Positions 38,149 to 49,253 of a stretch of 64,000 bases of DNA are shown in pieces (position 1 is the stretch's first letter; each line of letters opens with the position of its first letter). Location of the stretch: positions 868,001 through 932,000 of the forward strand of contig NZ_MTSD02000001.1 of NCBI RefSeq assembly GCF_001995095.2. Direction: 5' to 3'. Source of the stretch: Oceanospirillum linum (lineage in GTDB: Bacteria > Pseudomonadota > Gammaproteobacteria > Pseudomonadales > Halomonadaceae). Made by a program: the position numbers and the translations under genes. The notes under the pieces were generated by a model, which ran no database searches, was not told where the DNA came from, and saw only the letters and a program-made list of their open reading frames with translations.

Positions 38149-38211
38149 ACTCCTCCACCTTAAAATAATGCGGACTAATTCCGATAACAATAACGATTGA
38201 GGGTAACGCGT

Positions 38212-39576
38212 ATGTCGAATGACGCCTTAGCAGCGGACGCGACGAAGAGAAAAAGCAGCATCTGGAAATTTATTATCCCATCTCTGCTCGGTCTGCTGCT
38301 CTTTATGACACCGGTAGCCTACGATGGTAGTGTTACAATCCCGGTGGCCGTATTGGCCGGCATGTTCAAGAGCTTGCTCGGTGATCAGGCCCCGTTAGTC
38401 GTCACGGGACTGATCTGTATTGCTGCAATCCTGTCTGTCGTAACGACATTTTTCAAACCTTTGCATAATCATAAACTGATAAAAACTTTATTCCTGACCA
38501 GTTATCCCTGGCTGGTAATGCGTGTACTCGGTGCTGTTTTTGCAATTATGACCATCAACGAGCTAGGTCCCGGTATGATCTGGCATGAGTACACAGGTGC
38601 TCTGGTTCTGAAAGAACTGATGCCAACCCTACTGGCTGTATTTCTCTTTGCAGGATTGTTGCTGCCGCTACTGCTGGATTTTGGTCTGCTTGAACTAACC
38701 GGAAGCCTGATGAGTAAGATAATGCGTCCGTTATTTAACCTACCCGGCCGCTCTGCAATTGACTGTACAACCTCATGGTTAGGCGATGGCACTGTAGGCG
38801 TCATGCTGACCAGTCAGCAATATGAGCAAAAAATGTACACCAAACGGGAAGCTGCAGTTATTGCCACGACCTTCTCAGCAGTATCCATCAGTTTCGCGCT
38901 GGTCGTTATTGCACAGGTAAAGCTGGAACACCTGTTTATTCCATTTTATCTGGCCGTTTCTCTGGCCGGTTTTGTTGCTGCATTAATTATCCCAAGACTC
39001 CCACCGCTACGCTGGAAGTCAAACCAATACGATGATGGCACAGAAGCAGAAAACTGCGAGCTTGCAAAGAAACCCATCTCTGAACTCTTTACCCTCGGCA
39101 TAAGACAAGCCATTGCACGGGCAGAAAAAAGTAAAGGCTTTAAGGCTGTTCTGGCGGATGGTAGTAAAAATGCAGCGGAGATGGTGTTCTGTGTACTGCC
39201 AGTCGTTATGGCGGTAGGTACGATTGCACTGGTAATTGCCGAGAATACATCTTTCTTCAGTATTCTGGGCACCCCTTATGTCCCTTTACTGGAGCTACTG
39301 CATATCCCTGAAGCGACAAAAGCATCGGAAACCCTGGTCGTAGGTTTTGCGGATATGTTCATCCCTTCAATCATGGCCACGTCCATTGAAAGCGAGATGA
39401 CCCGGTTTGTGATTGCGGCGGTGTCCATCACCCAGTTAATCTACCTGTCAGAGGTCGGAGCCTTAATTCTGGGCAGCAAAATTCCGGTTAATATTTTTGA
39501 GCTATTTATCATCTTTATTTTGCGCACCCTTATCACGTTACCTGTGATTGCCGGCGTTGCGCATCTGGTATTCTGA
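38212..39576 (+). CDS. yjiH: YjiH-family membrane protein (nucleoside-recognition/Gate domain)
   Basis: 454 residues from the ATG at 38212, with GAGGG nine bases upstream; an earlier TTG is ignored. About ten membrane helices. Segments such as LFNLPGRSAIDCTTSWLGDGTVGVMLTSQQYEQKMYTKREAAVIATTFSAVSISFALVV carry the Gate (nucleoside recognition) domain seen in spore-maturation and concentrative transport proteins. Family members are predicted transporters of unknown substrate; E. coli YjiH is uncharacterised. Transcribed alone, with its own promoter and terminator. Confidence 0.85.
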   Translation: MSNDALAADATKRKSSIWKFIIPSLLGLLLFMTPVAYDGSVTIPVAVLAGMFKSLLGDQAPLVVTGLICIAAILSVVTTFFKPLHNHKLIKTLFLTSYPWLVMRVLGAVFAIMTINELGPGMIWHEYTGALVLKELMPTLLAVFLFAGLLLPLLLDFGLLELTGSLMSKIMRPLFNLPGRSAIDCTTSWLGDGTVGVMLTSQQYEQKMYTKREAAVIATTFSAVSISFALVVIAQVKLEHLFIPFYLAVSLAGFVAALIIPRLPPLRWKSNQYDDGTEAENCELAKKPISELFTLGIRQAIARAEKSKGFKAVLADGSKNAAEMVFCVLPVVMAVGTIALVIAENTSFFSILGTPYVPLLELLHIPEATKASETLVVGFADMFIPSIMATSIESEMTRFVIAAVSITQLIYLSEVGALILGSKIPVNIFELFIIFILRTLITLPVIAGVAHLVF

Positions 39577-39588
39577 CCAGATAACCTC

Positions 39589-39636
39589 GCCCCTTAACTG
39601 CGGCGACTTTGTATCGCTGGGGTTAAAGGGGCTTTT
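39589..39636 (+). terminator. Terminator of the YjiH-family gene
   Basis: GCCCCTTAAC (39589-39598) pairs with GTTAAAGGGGC (39622-39632) with one bulged base, followed by TTTT. The 23-base interior can form a second small stem. Confidence 0.7.
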
Positions 39637-39830
39637 CAGAAGTGGTGCTTGATAAGCTCACACTCAACAAGTTCGGCTTTACCCGAAAAAAGCTGCTGAG
39701 TCATTGCTGCGCAGGGCGCTCCCTGTGTCAGGCAAACACGACAGGGTATTTCTCCGCCCGCATCCTGCATCTGCTTTTTATTACGGCAAACAACCTCCGC
39801 TTTAGCCGCAGGCTTTTTCTGCTTCATCAT
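39636..39830 (-). CDS. Small cysteine-rich protein, unrecognised
   Basis: 64 residues from the ATG at 39830, with GAGAG just upstream; the longer open frame begins only with a TTG. It has five Cys, including a CRVC pair and a nearby PC (EIPCRVCLTQGAPC), suggesting a small zinc-binding or redox module. The N terminus is Lys/Ala-rich. It ends at the T-run of the convergent YjiH-gene terminator. No family recognised. Confidence 0.5.
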   Translation of the reverse strand: MMKQKKPAAKAEVVCRNKKQMQDAGGEIPCRVCLTQGAPCAAMTQQLFSGKAELVECELIKHHF

Positions 39831-40104
39831 GGCCGCTCTCAAATAAGCCAAGACTACAATGTTGAAACCGGCCTCACCAGCAATGAAATGGAACAATTTC
39901 TGACATGATGAAAGACAACAGGAAAAAAATTTAAAACCGTTTAATTATCTCACCCTGAATGCAGTACCAGGACACACCTCATTTCATTCACTTACATTTA
40001 TCAGGGAAAAGCCTACAGAACAGATCCATATCCGCCTCTAGAATGCCCATAATTTTTTGACGGATATACCGCTCAAACATCATGGACTAAAAAGAGATCA
40101 CACC

Positions 40105-40272
40105 ATGCCCCACAGCACCACGAGCAAACGCCTGCAGAAAACATCTCTTCTTTGTGATGAACTTGCACTGACGATGGCTGAAATTCAGTCTCGCCTTGAA
40201 AACCGTCGTAGCAGGATGAGAGACAACATGGAGCGCATGGCAAAAGGTCTAAAAATCCAGGGGCGCTTTTAG
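40105..40272 (+). CDS. Small basic helical protein, unrecognised
   Basis: 55 residues from the ATG at 40105, with AGAG upstream. A single amphipathic helix is likely (DELALTMAEIQSRLENRRSRMRDNMERMAKGL), rich in Arg and Met. A longer frame from a TTG at 40057 is less likely. No membrane segment or known family; possibly a small regulator. Flanked by long non-coding stretches. Confidence 0.45.
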   Translation: MPHSTTSKRLQKTSLLCDELALTMAEIQSRLENRRSRMRDNMERMAKGLKIQGRF

Positions 40273-40800
40273 CCCGCCAGACCTCTGCATGGCGCCGACC
40301 AACACATCAGAGTCTGCCTTTCTTTACAACTCAATACTCCGCAAGATCTGCAACACCATTCGCCCCCTCCTGAGAGAAAAACCAGAGCCTTCCTCAAAAG
40401 TATAAGGCTCTGCTCCTCCGAACAGAGCCACAATCCTGGAAAAAGCCCCCGAAAGCAAGCTATGGGAAAGTGCTGCTTGAGGCAGCACTCAGTCTCTCGC
40501 TTACCTTTAAAAAACAGGCAAAACATAAAGCGATACACTTTGATGTTTTGCATTTTAAAAAACGTGTCATATAATAAAGCATCTGAGATAAGAATTGGGT
40601 AATGCAGCTTTACTGCTTTGCCTATTATTCAAACTGGCACGCATCCTGTCGTATAGAAGGGGTGCGTTCTGATTTGCTGCAACCTGCCTGCACCAAAGAC
40701 ATGACTTGTTGAAACTTTAAGTTGATACATAAATCGTCTACCACTGAGTCAAATCAGTTACATGGCTTGGCAGATAATAAAAAGATCGGAGAGCATAGAT
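40273..40800. other. Non-coding region and leader ahead of paaA
   Basis: 528 bases. A hairpin with arms GCAAAACAT (40518-40526) and ATGTTTTGC (40543-40551) may end the small upstream gene. A promoter TTGCAT (40548-40553), 16-bp spacer, TATAAT (40570-40575) overlaps its right arm and would give a leader of about 220 bases before paaA. The leader holds a second hairpin, ACGCATCC (40639-40646) with GGGTGCGT (40660-40667). No riboswitch class recognised. Confidence 0.5.
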
Positions 40801-41742
40801 ATGACGCCCGAAGAACAAAATTTCATGCGTAAGATCGAAGCAGAAGAAAAGATCGAGCCAAAAGACTGGATGCCTGCGCAATACCGGAAAAACCTGATTC
40901 GTCAGATTTCGCAGCACGCACACTCTGAGGTGATCGGCATGCAGCCGGAAGGTAATTACATTACCCGCGCACCATCACTGCGTCGCAAGGCCGTACTGAT
41001 CTCTAAAGTACAGGATGAAGCGGGTCATGGCCTGTACCTGTACAGTGCGGCAGAAACACTGGGCATATCACGCTCAGAGATGATCGAGCAGCTGCAAAGT
41101 GGTAAAGCCAAATACTCCTCCATCTTCAACTACCCGGTACTGACCTGGGCTGATGTTGCGGCGATTGGTTGGCTGGTTGATGGCGCCGCTATTGTCAATC
41201 AGGTATCCCTGCAGCGTACCTCCTATGGCCCTTATTCCCGGGGCATGATCCGTATCTGTAAAGAAGAGTCTTTCCACCAGCGTCAGGGTTATAAAGCGAT
41301 GCTTTCCCTGGCCAAAGGCTCTCCTGAGCAAAAAGCGATGGCTCAGGATGCACTGAACCGTTTCTACTGGCCTGCACTGATGATGTTTGGCCCCCATGAC
41401 TCTGACTCTGCACATTCCCAAAAATCGATGGAGTGGAAGATCAAGCGTGAAACCAACGACGACCTGCGTCAGAAGTTTGTAGACCAGACGGTTAAGCAGA
41501 TCGAAGTACTGGGCCTTGAGCACCCGGATCAGGCGATCAAATGGAACGAAGAGCGTGGTCACTACGATAGCTCTGACCTCAACTGGGATGAGTTCTGGAG
41601 CGTTATCAACGGTAACGGTCACTGTAACCGTCAGCGCGTTGAACACCACATTGCTGCTCACGACGAAGGTGAGTGGGTACGTGATGCCATCACTGCATAC
41701 AACGAAAAGAAAAGAGCTAAGAAAGCTCAGCACGCAGCGTAA
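40801..41742 (+). CDS. paaA: Phenylacetyl-CoA 1,2-epoxidase, catalytic subunit PaaA
   Basis: 313 residues from the ATG at 40801, with GGAGAG nine bases upstream; an earlier in-frame ATG at 40762 has no good site. This is the di-iron oxygenase subunit that epoxidises phenylacetyl-CoA. Iron-ligand motifs are [13 protein letters not shown] (Glu and His) and [13 protein letters not shown] (Glu and His). It starts the cluster paaABCDE; the complex is (PaaA-PaaC)2-PaaB plus PaaE. The usual signature [20 protein letters not shown] is intact. Confidence 0.97.
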   Translation: MTPEEQNFMRKIEAEEKIEPKDWMPAQYRKNLIRQISQHAHSEVIGMQPEGNYITRAPSLRRKAVLISKVQDEAGHGLYLYSAAETLGISRSEMIEQLQSGKAKYSSIFNYPVLTWADVAAIGWLVDGAAIVNQVSLQRTSYGPYSRGMIRICKEESFHQRQGYKAMLSLAKGSPEQKAMAQDALNRFYWPALMMFGPHDSDSAHSQKSMEWKIKRETNDDLRQKFVDQTVKQIEVLGLEHPDQAIKWNEERGHYDSSDLNWDEFWSVINGNGHCNRQRVEHHIAAHDEGEWVRDAITAYNEKKRAKKAQHAA

Positions 41743-41756
41743 AGGGGATATCAACC

Positions 41757-42050
41757 ATGTCTGTTATTACTGAAAAACTTGAGTTATTCGAAGTATTCAT
41801 CCGCTCCAAACGTGGCCTCGACCACAAGCATGTTGGTAGCCTGCACGCTGAAGATCAGGAACAGGCTCTGGAATACGCACGAGACTGTTACACCCGTCGC
41901 AGTGAAGGTGTCAGCATCTGGGTTGTTAAGTCTTCTGATATCTGTGCCTCCCAGGAAGACGATGCGGATAGCTTCTACGACCCTAACGATGACAAGCCAT
42001 ACCGTCATGCCACTTATTACGTTCTGCCTGACCCTGTGAACAATATGTAA
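41757..42050 (+). CDS. paaB: Phenylacetyl-CoA epoxidase subunit PaaB
   Basis: 97 residues, the usual size. The family pattern is clear: LFEVFIRSKRGLDHKHVGSLHAEDQEQALEYARDCYTRRSEGVSIWVV, ending FYDPNDDKPYRHATYYVLP. PaaB bridges the PaaAC core and is needed for activity. It starts 14 bases after paaA. Confidence 0.97.
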   Translation: MSVITEKLELFEVFIRSKRGLDHKHVGSLHAEDQEQALEYARDCYTRRSEGVSIWVVKSSDICASQEDDADSFYDPNDDKPYRHATYYVLPDPVNNM

Positions 42051-42108
42051 TCACGTCTACGTACCAGTACGTGAACATAACCGGGTAAAAGGTGAGGAGA
42101 AAAAAATA

Positions 42109-42873
42109 ATGAGTGAAGCAATAAAAGCGGCAACGCTTGAATACACCACCCGCCTGGGTGACGACTCAGTGGTACTGGGTCACCGCATTTCAGAGTGGAT
42201 CAGCTATGGTCCTTTCCTGGAAGAAGATATCGCCTACGGCAACGTATCCCTCGACTACATCGGTCGTGCGCGCATGTTCTACACCTATGCGGCAGAGCTG
42301 GCTAACGATGGCCGTGACGAAGACGATTTCGCTTACATGCGTAATGATCGTGAATACCGCAACCTGCTGCTGATGGAGATGCCGAAAGGTGACTTCGCCT
42401 ATTCACAGGTTCGTCAGCTGTTCGCCGATGTCTACTACACCTATCTGCTGCCTGAGCTGCTGAAATCCAAAGACGAAACCCTGTCTGCGATTGCAGCTAA
42501 AGCGATCAAGGAAACCAAATATCACCTGCGCCGCAGCCGTGATTGGGTTCTGCGTCTGGGTGACGGCACTGAAGAGAGCCACAAGCGCACTCAGAAAGCG
42601 GTTGATGCTCTGTGGGGCTACACCCATGAGCTGTTCGATATGGACGAAACTGAACAGCTGCTGGCTGACGCAGGTATCGGCGTTGACGTATCTAGGTTGC
42701 GTGATGCGTGGCTGGCAAAAGTAACCGAAATCCTGACGGAAGCAACCCTGACGTTACCAACTGAAGAGTGGGCCGTCCGTGGGGGACGTATCGGTTATCA
42801 CACTGAGAACCTGGGCCATATGCTGACCGAAATGCAGATCGTGCATCGTTCCTTCCCAGGCTGCAAGTGGTAA
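42109..42873 (+). CDS. paaC: Phenylacetyl-CoA epoxidase structural subunit PaaC
   Basis: 254 residues with GAGGAG upstream. A ferritin-like helical protein related to PaaA that forms the heterodimer and stabilises it; the helices include YTTRLGDDSVVLGHRISEW, GNVSLDYIGRARMFYTYAAEL and KETKYHLRRSRDWVLRLGDGT. It ends with the family motif GHMLTEMQIVHRSFPGC. The order and length match other paa clusters. Confidence 0.97.
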   Translation: MSEAIKAATLEYTTRLGDDSVVLGHRISEWISYGPFLEEDIAYGNVSLDYIGRARMFYTYAAELANDGRDEDDFAYMRNDREYRNLLLMEMPKGDFAYSQVRQLFADVYYTYLLPELLKSKDETLSAIAAKAIKETKYHLRRSRDWVLRLGDGTEESHKRTQKAVDALWGYTHELFDMDETEQLLADAGIGVDVSRLRDAWLAKVTEILTEATLTLPTEEWAVRGGRIGYHTENLGHMLTEMQIVHRSFPGCKW

Positions 42874-42978
42874 CAACGGCTGCACCTGTTCGTGGATAAA
42901 TTGCCACGAAACTGTGACAACTGAGTCTCTGATGCCTGCCTGAAGGCAGCGCATCAGCCCATTTGAGGTACTCGTGCC

Positions 42979-43518
42979 ATGACAGAAATCCCATTAATGC
43001 CGGTTGAGCAGTACGAGCGACTACAGCTGCGCAGCGATGAAGCGGTTAAGGATCTCTGGGATCTGCTGGATGCAGTGAAAGACCCGGAAGTTCCGGCACT
43101 CAGTCTCTGGGATCTGGGCGTGCTGCGTGATATCAAGCGTAACGGTAAACAGATTGTCGTGACCATCACGCCAACCTACTCCGGCTGCCCTGCCATGAAC
43201 GCGATGGCAGAAGATATCACTCAGGCACTGAATGATGCCGGTTTTTCGGATGTCGAGATCAAAACCAGTCTGGCCCCAGCCTGGAGTTCAGAATGGATGA
43301 CTCAGGAAGGCCGTCGTAAGCTCAGAAATTATGGTATAGCGCCTCCGGAAGATGCTGAGCTGGACGAAGATGGCTTAACACCGGATGCCCATGCCCTGTG
43401 CCCGCATTGCAGTTCACGAAATACCCGCCGGATCAGTGAGTTTGGCTCTACCGCCTGTAAAGCCCTGTTCCAGTGCAACGACTGCAATGAGCCTTTTGAC
43501 TACTTTAAGAAGATCTGA
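42979..43518 (+). CDS. paaD: PaaD, epoxidase maturation protein (SufT/MIP18-like)
   Basis: 179 residues. An N-terminal DUF59/MIP18 domain (LWDLLDAVKDPEVPALSLWDLGVLRDI, ITPTYSGCPAMNAMAEDI) and a C-terminal zinc-ribbon-like domain with CPHCSSRNTRRISEFGSTACKALFQCNDCNEPFDYF. PaaD is thought to help insert the Fe-S cluster of PaaE or to mature the complex. The MIP18-type domain again touches Fe-S assembly. It follows paaC by 105 bp. Confidence 0.95.
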   Translation: MTEIPLMPVEQYERLQLRSDEAVKDLWDLLDAVKDPEVPALSLWDLGVLRDIKRNGKQIVVTITPTYSGCPAMNAMAEDITQALNDAGFSDVEIKTSLAPAWSSEWMTQEGRRKLRNYGIAPPEDAELDEDGLTPDAHALCPHCSSRNTRRISEFGSTACKALFQCNDCNEPFDYFKKI

Positions 43519-43689
43519 AACAAGAACCCTGAGACAAAACACGCTGATTCAGGATGATCTGGCCGGTCAAAAACAGCACAGAGTGTGGAACTACAAAAAT
43601 AATCAGAGAACCCGCACCGGATATCTCATTTCCAGTGCCGGTTCCGGCGAGGCTCCCACTGAGTCAGCCAACAGGATATAGGTGACATC

Positions 43690-44787
43690 ATGTCTGACAC
43701 CCAGTTTTACACACTAAAAATCGCGGATGTACAGCCGGAAACGGACACCGCGATCTGTGTAACCTTCGATGTTCCTGCGGAACTGAAAGAGAAATTTAAT
43801 TTCATTCAGGGTCAGTTCCTGACTCTGCGCGCCATGATCAATGGTGAAGACGTTCGTCGTTCTTACTCCATCTGCTCCGGCGTAACGGATGGTCACATGC
43901 GTGTGGGCATCAAGCGTGTTGATGGCGGTCGTTTCTCTAACTACGCCAACGACGCGTTCAAGCCGGGTATGGATATTGAAGTGATGCCACCTCAGGGTAG
44001 CTTCTACTCCGAGCTGAAGGCAGATAACGCCAAAAATTATATGTGCATCGCGGCAGGTTCCGGTATCACGCCGATGATCTCCATCATGAAGTCCGTACTG
44101 GATATCGAGCCAAACAGTAAAGTTACCCTGATCTATGGTAACCAGCGCAGTAACACTGTGATGTTTAAAGATGAGCTGAACTTCATCAAAAACCGTTACA
44201 TGAGCCGCTTCCAGTGGATTAACGTCATGGATTATGAAGATCAGGGTGCCGACCTACTGAACGGTCGAATCGACAACAAGAAAGGCTATGCCCTGCAGAA
44301 AGCCGGCCTGATCGATATTAAGAGCACCGACGAAGCCTTCATCTGTGGCCCTGAAGCCATGATGACTGAAGTTTCCCGCGGCTTCCGGATGGAAGGTCTG
44401 AGTGATGATCAGATCCACTATGAACTGTTCGCCAGCTCCTCTGCCGATGCAGAAGCAACCCTGGCTAAAGCACACGCCCGTGTTGAACAGTATGGCGAAA
44501 ACAAAACCTCTAAAGTAACCGTTATCGCCGATGGGCGTTCAGTGATGTTTGACCTGGCAACTGTGGGTCAGAATATTCTGGATGCCGGAATGGAGGTGGG
44601 CATGGATCTGCCATATTCATGTAAAGGCGGCGTTTGCTCCACCTGCAAATGTAAGCTGACAAAAGGTGAAGTGGAGATGGATATCTCCCACGGCCTGGAA
44701 CAACACGAGATAGATGCCGGTTATGTTCTGAGCTGTCAGGCGCACCCGATCTCTGACGAAGTGGTACTGGATTTCGATCAACGTTAA
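43690..44787 (+). CDS. paaE: Phenylacetyl-CoA epoxidase reductase PaaE
   Basis: 365 residues. It passes electrons from NADPH to PaaA. N-terminal FAD domain (RRSYSICSG), NAD(P) domain (CIAAGSGITPMISIMKSVL, then FICGPEAMMTEV) and C-terminal plant-type [2Fe-2S] ferredoxin with four Cys in CKGGVCSTCKC and LSCQAHP. Domain order and length are usual. It is the last gene of the cluster, after a 171-bp gap, and ends at a strong bidirectional terminator. Confidence 0.97.
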   Translation: MSDTQFYTLKIADVQPETDTAICVTFDVPAELKEKFNFIQGQFLTLRAMINGEDVRRSYSICSGVTDGHMRVGIKRVDGGRFSNYANDAFKPGMDIEVMPPQGSFYSELKADNAKNYMCIAAGSGITPMISIMKSVLDIEPNSKVTLIYGNQRSNTVMFKDELNFIKNRYMSRFQWINVMDYEDQGADLLNGRIDNKKGYALQKAGLIDIKSTDEAFICGPEAMMTEVSRGFRMEGLSDDQIHYELFASSSADAEATLAKAHARVEQYGENKTSKVTVIADGRSVMFDLATVGQNILDAGMEVGMDLPYSCKGGVCSTCKCKLTKGEVEMDISHGLEQHEIDAGYVLSCQAHPISDEVVLDFDQR

Positions 44788-44807
44788 CCTCGTACCGGGT
44801 TCGTTCA

Positions 44808-44840
44808 CTAAAAAGCCCTGATTTTATCAGGGCTTTTTAG
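44808..44840. terminator. Bidirectional terminator between paaE and the YebC/YeeN gene
   Basis: A perfect 15-bp stem with a TTT loop, CTAAAAAGCCCTGAT (44808-44822) and ATCAGGGCTTTTTAG (44826-44840). T-runs on both strands, serving the convergent transcripts. Confidence 0.9.
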
Positions 44841-44885
44841 TATTTGAGATCTGAGATAATCGCGTCAGCATATTCTGCCGATCAC

Positions 44886-45605
44886 TCAATACTCAGCATT
44901 GTGGTAAACATTCTGTACATCATCCAGGAAGTTCAGCATATCCAGGAATTTGTCCATGGTTTCCACATCGTCACCGGAGATAGCGGTCATGTTGTGCGGT
45001 ACAAACTGGATCTCATCCACTTCCAGCTCAACATCTTCACCAACCAGAGCGGTTATAGCCGTCTTAGCTTTAGCATAGTCCGTGTGTGGAGCAAATACCG
45101 TCAGCTTACCATCCTCATTCTCGATATCGGTCACATCAACATCGGCTTCCATAAGGGCTTCCAGCACCGCTTCTTCGTCTTCATAAGCGAAAACAAAGAT
45201 CGCGCTGTGGTCGAACATATGACTGACACTGCCCTGACCACCAATTTTGCATTTGGCTTTGTTAAAGCATGTGCGCACATCACCAAAGGTACGGTTTGGG
45301 TTATCGGTCAGACAATCGACAATCACCATAGTGCCGCCCGGACCAAAGCCTTCGTAGCGTGCCGTTGAAAAATCTTCTCCGCCGCCGCCTTTTGCTTTAT
45401 CCAGAGCTTTATCGATAACGTGTCCGGGTACCTGATCTTTCTTTGCCCGATCAATCAGGCTCCGCAGAGACAAGTTACCATCAGGCTCAACGCCACCAGC
45501 TTTGGCACAGACATAGATCTCACGGCCATATTTACTGTACAGCTTAGCTTTGGCGTCCGACGTTTTAGCCATGGACTCTTTTCGGTTTTGAAAGGCTCTG
45601 CCCAT
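44886..45605 (-). CDS. yeeN: YebC/PmpR-family protein, YeeN subgroup
   Basis: 239 residues. The start [21 protein letters not shown] and the motifs [34 protein letters not shown] and [19 protein letters not shown] mark the family. Details such as [17 protein letters not shown] place it with E. coli YeeN rather than YebC. Family members were long called transcription regulators; recent work links YebC to relief of ribosome stalling at polyproline. Which role this one has is open. Transcribed alone. Confidence 0.92.
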   Translation of the reverse strand: MGRAFQNRKESMAKTSDAKAKLYSKYGREIYVCAKAGGVEPDGNLSLRSLIDRAKKDQVPGHVIDKALDKAKGGGGEDFSTARYEGFGPGGTMVIVDCLTDNPNRTFGDVRTCFNKAKCKIGGQGSVSHMFDHSAIFVFAYEDEEAVLEALMEADVDVTDIENEDGKLTVFAPHTDYAKAKTAITALVGEDVELEVDEIQFVPHNMTAISGDDVETMDKFLDMLNFLDDVQNVYHNAEY

Positions 45606-45884
45606 ACCATTATCCCGTTTTATTGGTTTAAAACACGGATTTTACCCCTAAGCGCGAAGCGTTAAAACTATCGGCTGAGATTCCTGCCCAAGATAAGGGC
45701 TCAACCTGCAATGTTTCTGTGAACAGCAACACCTTAACCAGCGATAAGCCAGATAGAAAAATTAAGTATAGCGACTCCACTAAAGCACACCTCAATGTAA
45801 AACTCTGCAATATCCTGTAACATTAGCGTTACCAATAAAAAAAATAGATCTTATTACTCCCCTATTCAATGTAAGGGTACAGAT

Positions 45885-46973
45885 ATGTGGTTTAACAACG
45901 GACTGAAAACAGAAAATGAGGCTCTGAAACAGGAGCTTATGCAGCTTAAACAGCAGTACAAAAGCGAAGTACAACAGCTGCAGGAAGTCATTGAAGAGAA
46001 AGAGAGTCATATCCGCTATATTCAACAGGCATCAGAAGATTTTTCCAACATTATGCCCTGTGTTCTTCAGGGCGGAGATATGCTGGATACCATACGGGAT
46101 GGACTGGCTTCCAGCGCTGAAGCGCTTATTGAAGAACGTAAAGCCCAGAAGCAGATGAACGATGTTTTTGCTGAAACCCGGGATGCCTTAGCTCGCCTTG
46201 AAAGTCGGGCTCACTTTATCAGTGAACATGCCGGTAAAAGTATGACTGCGGTTTCCGTGCTGGATAAAACCGCTGTAGGAATCAGTAAACTGGTTTCAGC
46301 TATTCAGGAGATCTCAGATCAGACTAATTTATTAGCCCTGAATGCAGCAATTGAAGCCGCCAGAGCCGGTGAGGCAGGTCGTGGCTTTGCAGTAGTCGCC
46401 GATGAGGTGCGCCAGTTAGCAGCCAAGGCCCATGAGGCCAGCAGTCAGATTGAATCTCTGATCAGCCAGGTTATCTCTCAGACCAATAGTATTAAGATCA
46501 TGGTAAGTGAGAACCAGCAAAGCACTGAAGAGATCTCAGCATCGTCATCTCAAATTGATCATGTGGTTGAGCACGTTCTGGAGCGCTCCACACATATGCA
46601 AACCGTGATCAGCCAGTCCACAACGTCAGCGTTCCTGAACACAGTGAAACTGGATCATGCAGTCTGGAAGAATCATGTCTATCGACTGATCGACAAGCAA
46701 CAGTTCAGCAGCAGCGTAAACGCCCATACAGAATGCCGTTTAGGTAACTGGTATTTTAACGGCTATGGGGCAAAACATTACAGCCATCTGCAAAGTTTTA
46801 AAGACCTGGATCGTCCACATAAGCAGGTACATGACTGTGGCAGATCCGCTTTAAAAGCCGGGGCCGATGGTGATACCCATGCAATGCTGAAGCACCTTCA
46901 GTGTATGGAGGATGCCAGTCTTGAAGTAACTCAATGCCTTGACCGGCTGATGCAGGACGCCAATAAGCTTTAA
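45885..46973 (+). CDS. Soluble methyl-accepting protein with C-terminal CZB (zinc-binding) domain
   Basis: 362 residues with no membrane segment. The N-terminal coiled coil is at about 7-50 ([26 protein letters not shown]). The MCP signalling hairpin tip is [43 protein letters not shown]-terminal chemoreceptor zinc-binding domain (about 250-355) has His in LDHAVWK, Cys in ECRLGNWY, His in [10 protein letters not shown] and a later His. CZB domains sense hypochlorous acid or zinc in known cases. The shortened signalling domain suggests it may drive a c-di-GMP or non-classical pathway. Confidence 0.92.
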   Translation: MWFNNGLKTENEALKQELMQLKQQYKSEVQQLQEVIEEKESHIRYIQQASEDFSNIMPCVLQGGDMLDTIRDGLASSAEALIEERKAQKQMNDVFAETRDALARLESRAHFISEHAGKSMTAVSVLDKTAVGISKLVSAIQEISDQTNLLALNAAIEAARAGEAGRGFAVVADEVRQLAAKAHEASSQIESLISQVISQTNSIKIMVSENQQSTEEISASSSQIDHVVEHVLERSTHMQTVISQSTTSAFLNTVKLDHAVWKNHVYRLIDKQQFSSSVNAHTECRLGNWYFNGYGAKHYSHLQSFKDLDRPHKQVHDCGRSALKAGADGDTHAMLKHLQCMEDASLEVTQCLDRLMQDANKL

Positions 46974-46994
46974 CTGATGATCATCCCCACCTGA

Positions 46995-47033
46995 AAAAAT
47001 ACCGTTGGAGCTTATCTCTGCAACGGTATTTTT
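46995..47033. terminator. Bidirectional terminator between CZB receptor and frmB
   Basis: A perfect 13-bp stem, AAAAATACCGTTG (46995-47007) and CAACGGTATTTTT (47021-47033), with T-runs on both strands, serving the two convergent genes. Confidence 0.9.
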
Positions 47034-47053
47034 ATCCCAACACCAGATATCAT

Positions 47054-47890
47054 TCAGCTCAGATAACGACTATGGAACCTGAGATGCTCTTCAATAAAGC
47101 TAGCGATAAAGTAATAGCTATGGTCATAGCCTTCCTGCATACGTAACTGCAGTGGATAACCTGACGCTTTCGCCGCCGCGACAAGATTCTCTGGCTTTAA
47201 CTGACTCTGTAGAAAATCATCCCCATCACCCTGATCAACTAAGATAGGCAGATGCTCCTTCGCCTGTCGGATTAGCTCACAGCTATCATAAGCTTTCCAG
47301 GCCTCTCGATTATCCCCTAAATATGCGGTAAAGGCTTTCTCACCCCACGGCACATTGACAGGATTAACGATAGGGCTGAACGCTGAAACCGAGCAAAAAT
47401 GCCCTGTGTTTTTCAGTGCCAGTGTTAGAGCACCATGTCCGCCCATCGAATGCCCGGAAATAGCACGTTTGTTCGTCACAGGAAAAACCGACTCAATCAA
47501 CTCCGGCAACTCTTTGAGTACGTAGTCTTCCATGCGGTAATGCTGCGCCCAGGGTTCCCGGGTTGCATTCAGATAAAAGCCGGCCCCTTGGCCCAGATCA
47601 TAGCCATCATCATCGGCAACGCCTTCCCCCCGAGGACTCGTATCCGGTGCCACAATAGCGATGCCCAGTTCTGCCGCCATACGTTGAGCACCGGCTTTTT
47701 GCATAAAGTTTTCATCGGTACAGGTCAGACCCGACAACCAATAGAGTACAGGTACGGGCTCTGTTGCTGCCTGGGGTGGTAAATAGATGGCAAAACGCAT
47801 ATCGCAGCCTAAGGCATCAGAACGGTGACGATACTGCTTGTGCCAACCGCCAAAACTGCGGTTACGGCTGATATTTTCCAAAGGTTCCAT
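47054..47890 (-). CDS. frmB: S-formylglutathione hydrolase
   Basis: 278 residues of esterase-D type alpha/beta hydrolase. It cleaves S-formylglutathione to formate and glutathione, step two of formaldehyde detoxification. The nucleophile Ser is in [11 protein letters not shown]; Asp and His follow in [10 protein letters not shown] and GYDHSYYF. The oxyanion segment is [17 protein letters not shown] with GGAGAG upstream. Located 92 bases after frmA on the same strand, an operon. Confidence 0.96.
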   Translation of the reverse strand: MEPLENISRNRSFGGWHKQYRHRSDALGCDMRFAIYLPPQAATEPVPVLYWLSGLTCTDENFMQKAGAQRMAAELGIAIVAPDTSPRGEGVADDDGYDLGQGAGFYLNATREPWAQHYRMEDYVLKELPELIESVFPVTNKRAISGHSMGGHGALTLALKNTGHFCSVSAFSPIVNPVNVPWGEKAFTAYLGDNREAWKAYDSCELIRQAKEHLPILVDQGDGDDFLQSQLKPENLVAAAKASGYPLQLRMQEGYDHSYYFIASFIEEHLRFHSRYLS

Positions 47891-47982
47891 AAAACTCTCC
47901 TACTGAAAGCCGGGCAACCTCCCTTTAAAACAAGGGGCCCGACTTTGTCATAACATCAGCTCAATCGCTTTTGAGATTCCGT

Positions 47983-49155
<1,173 letters not shown>

Positions 49156-49253
49156 TTACAGAGAAAAGCATAATCACTAAAAATATAAAATCACTCTTAC
49201 CAGTATGTAATAATCAGATATTCATCTAAGACGGAAAAAAGAAGGGCTGCCGA

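Noticed and set aside
40269-40553. 94-codon minus-strand frame before paaA
   Set aside because: It lacks a credible ribosome site and family, and covers a hairpin and promoter.
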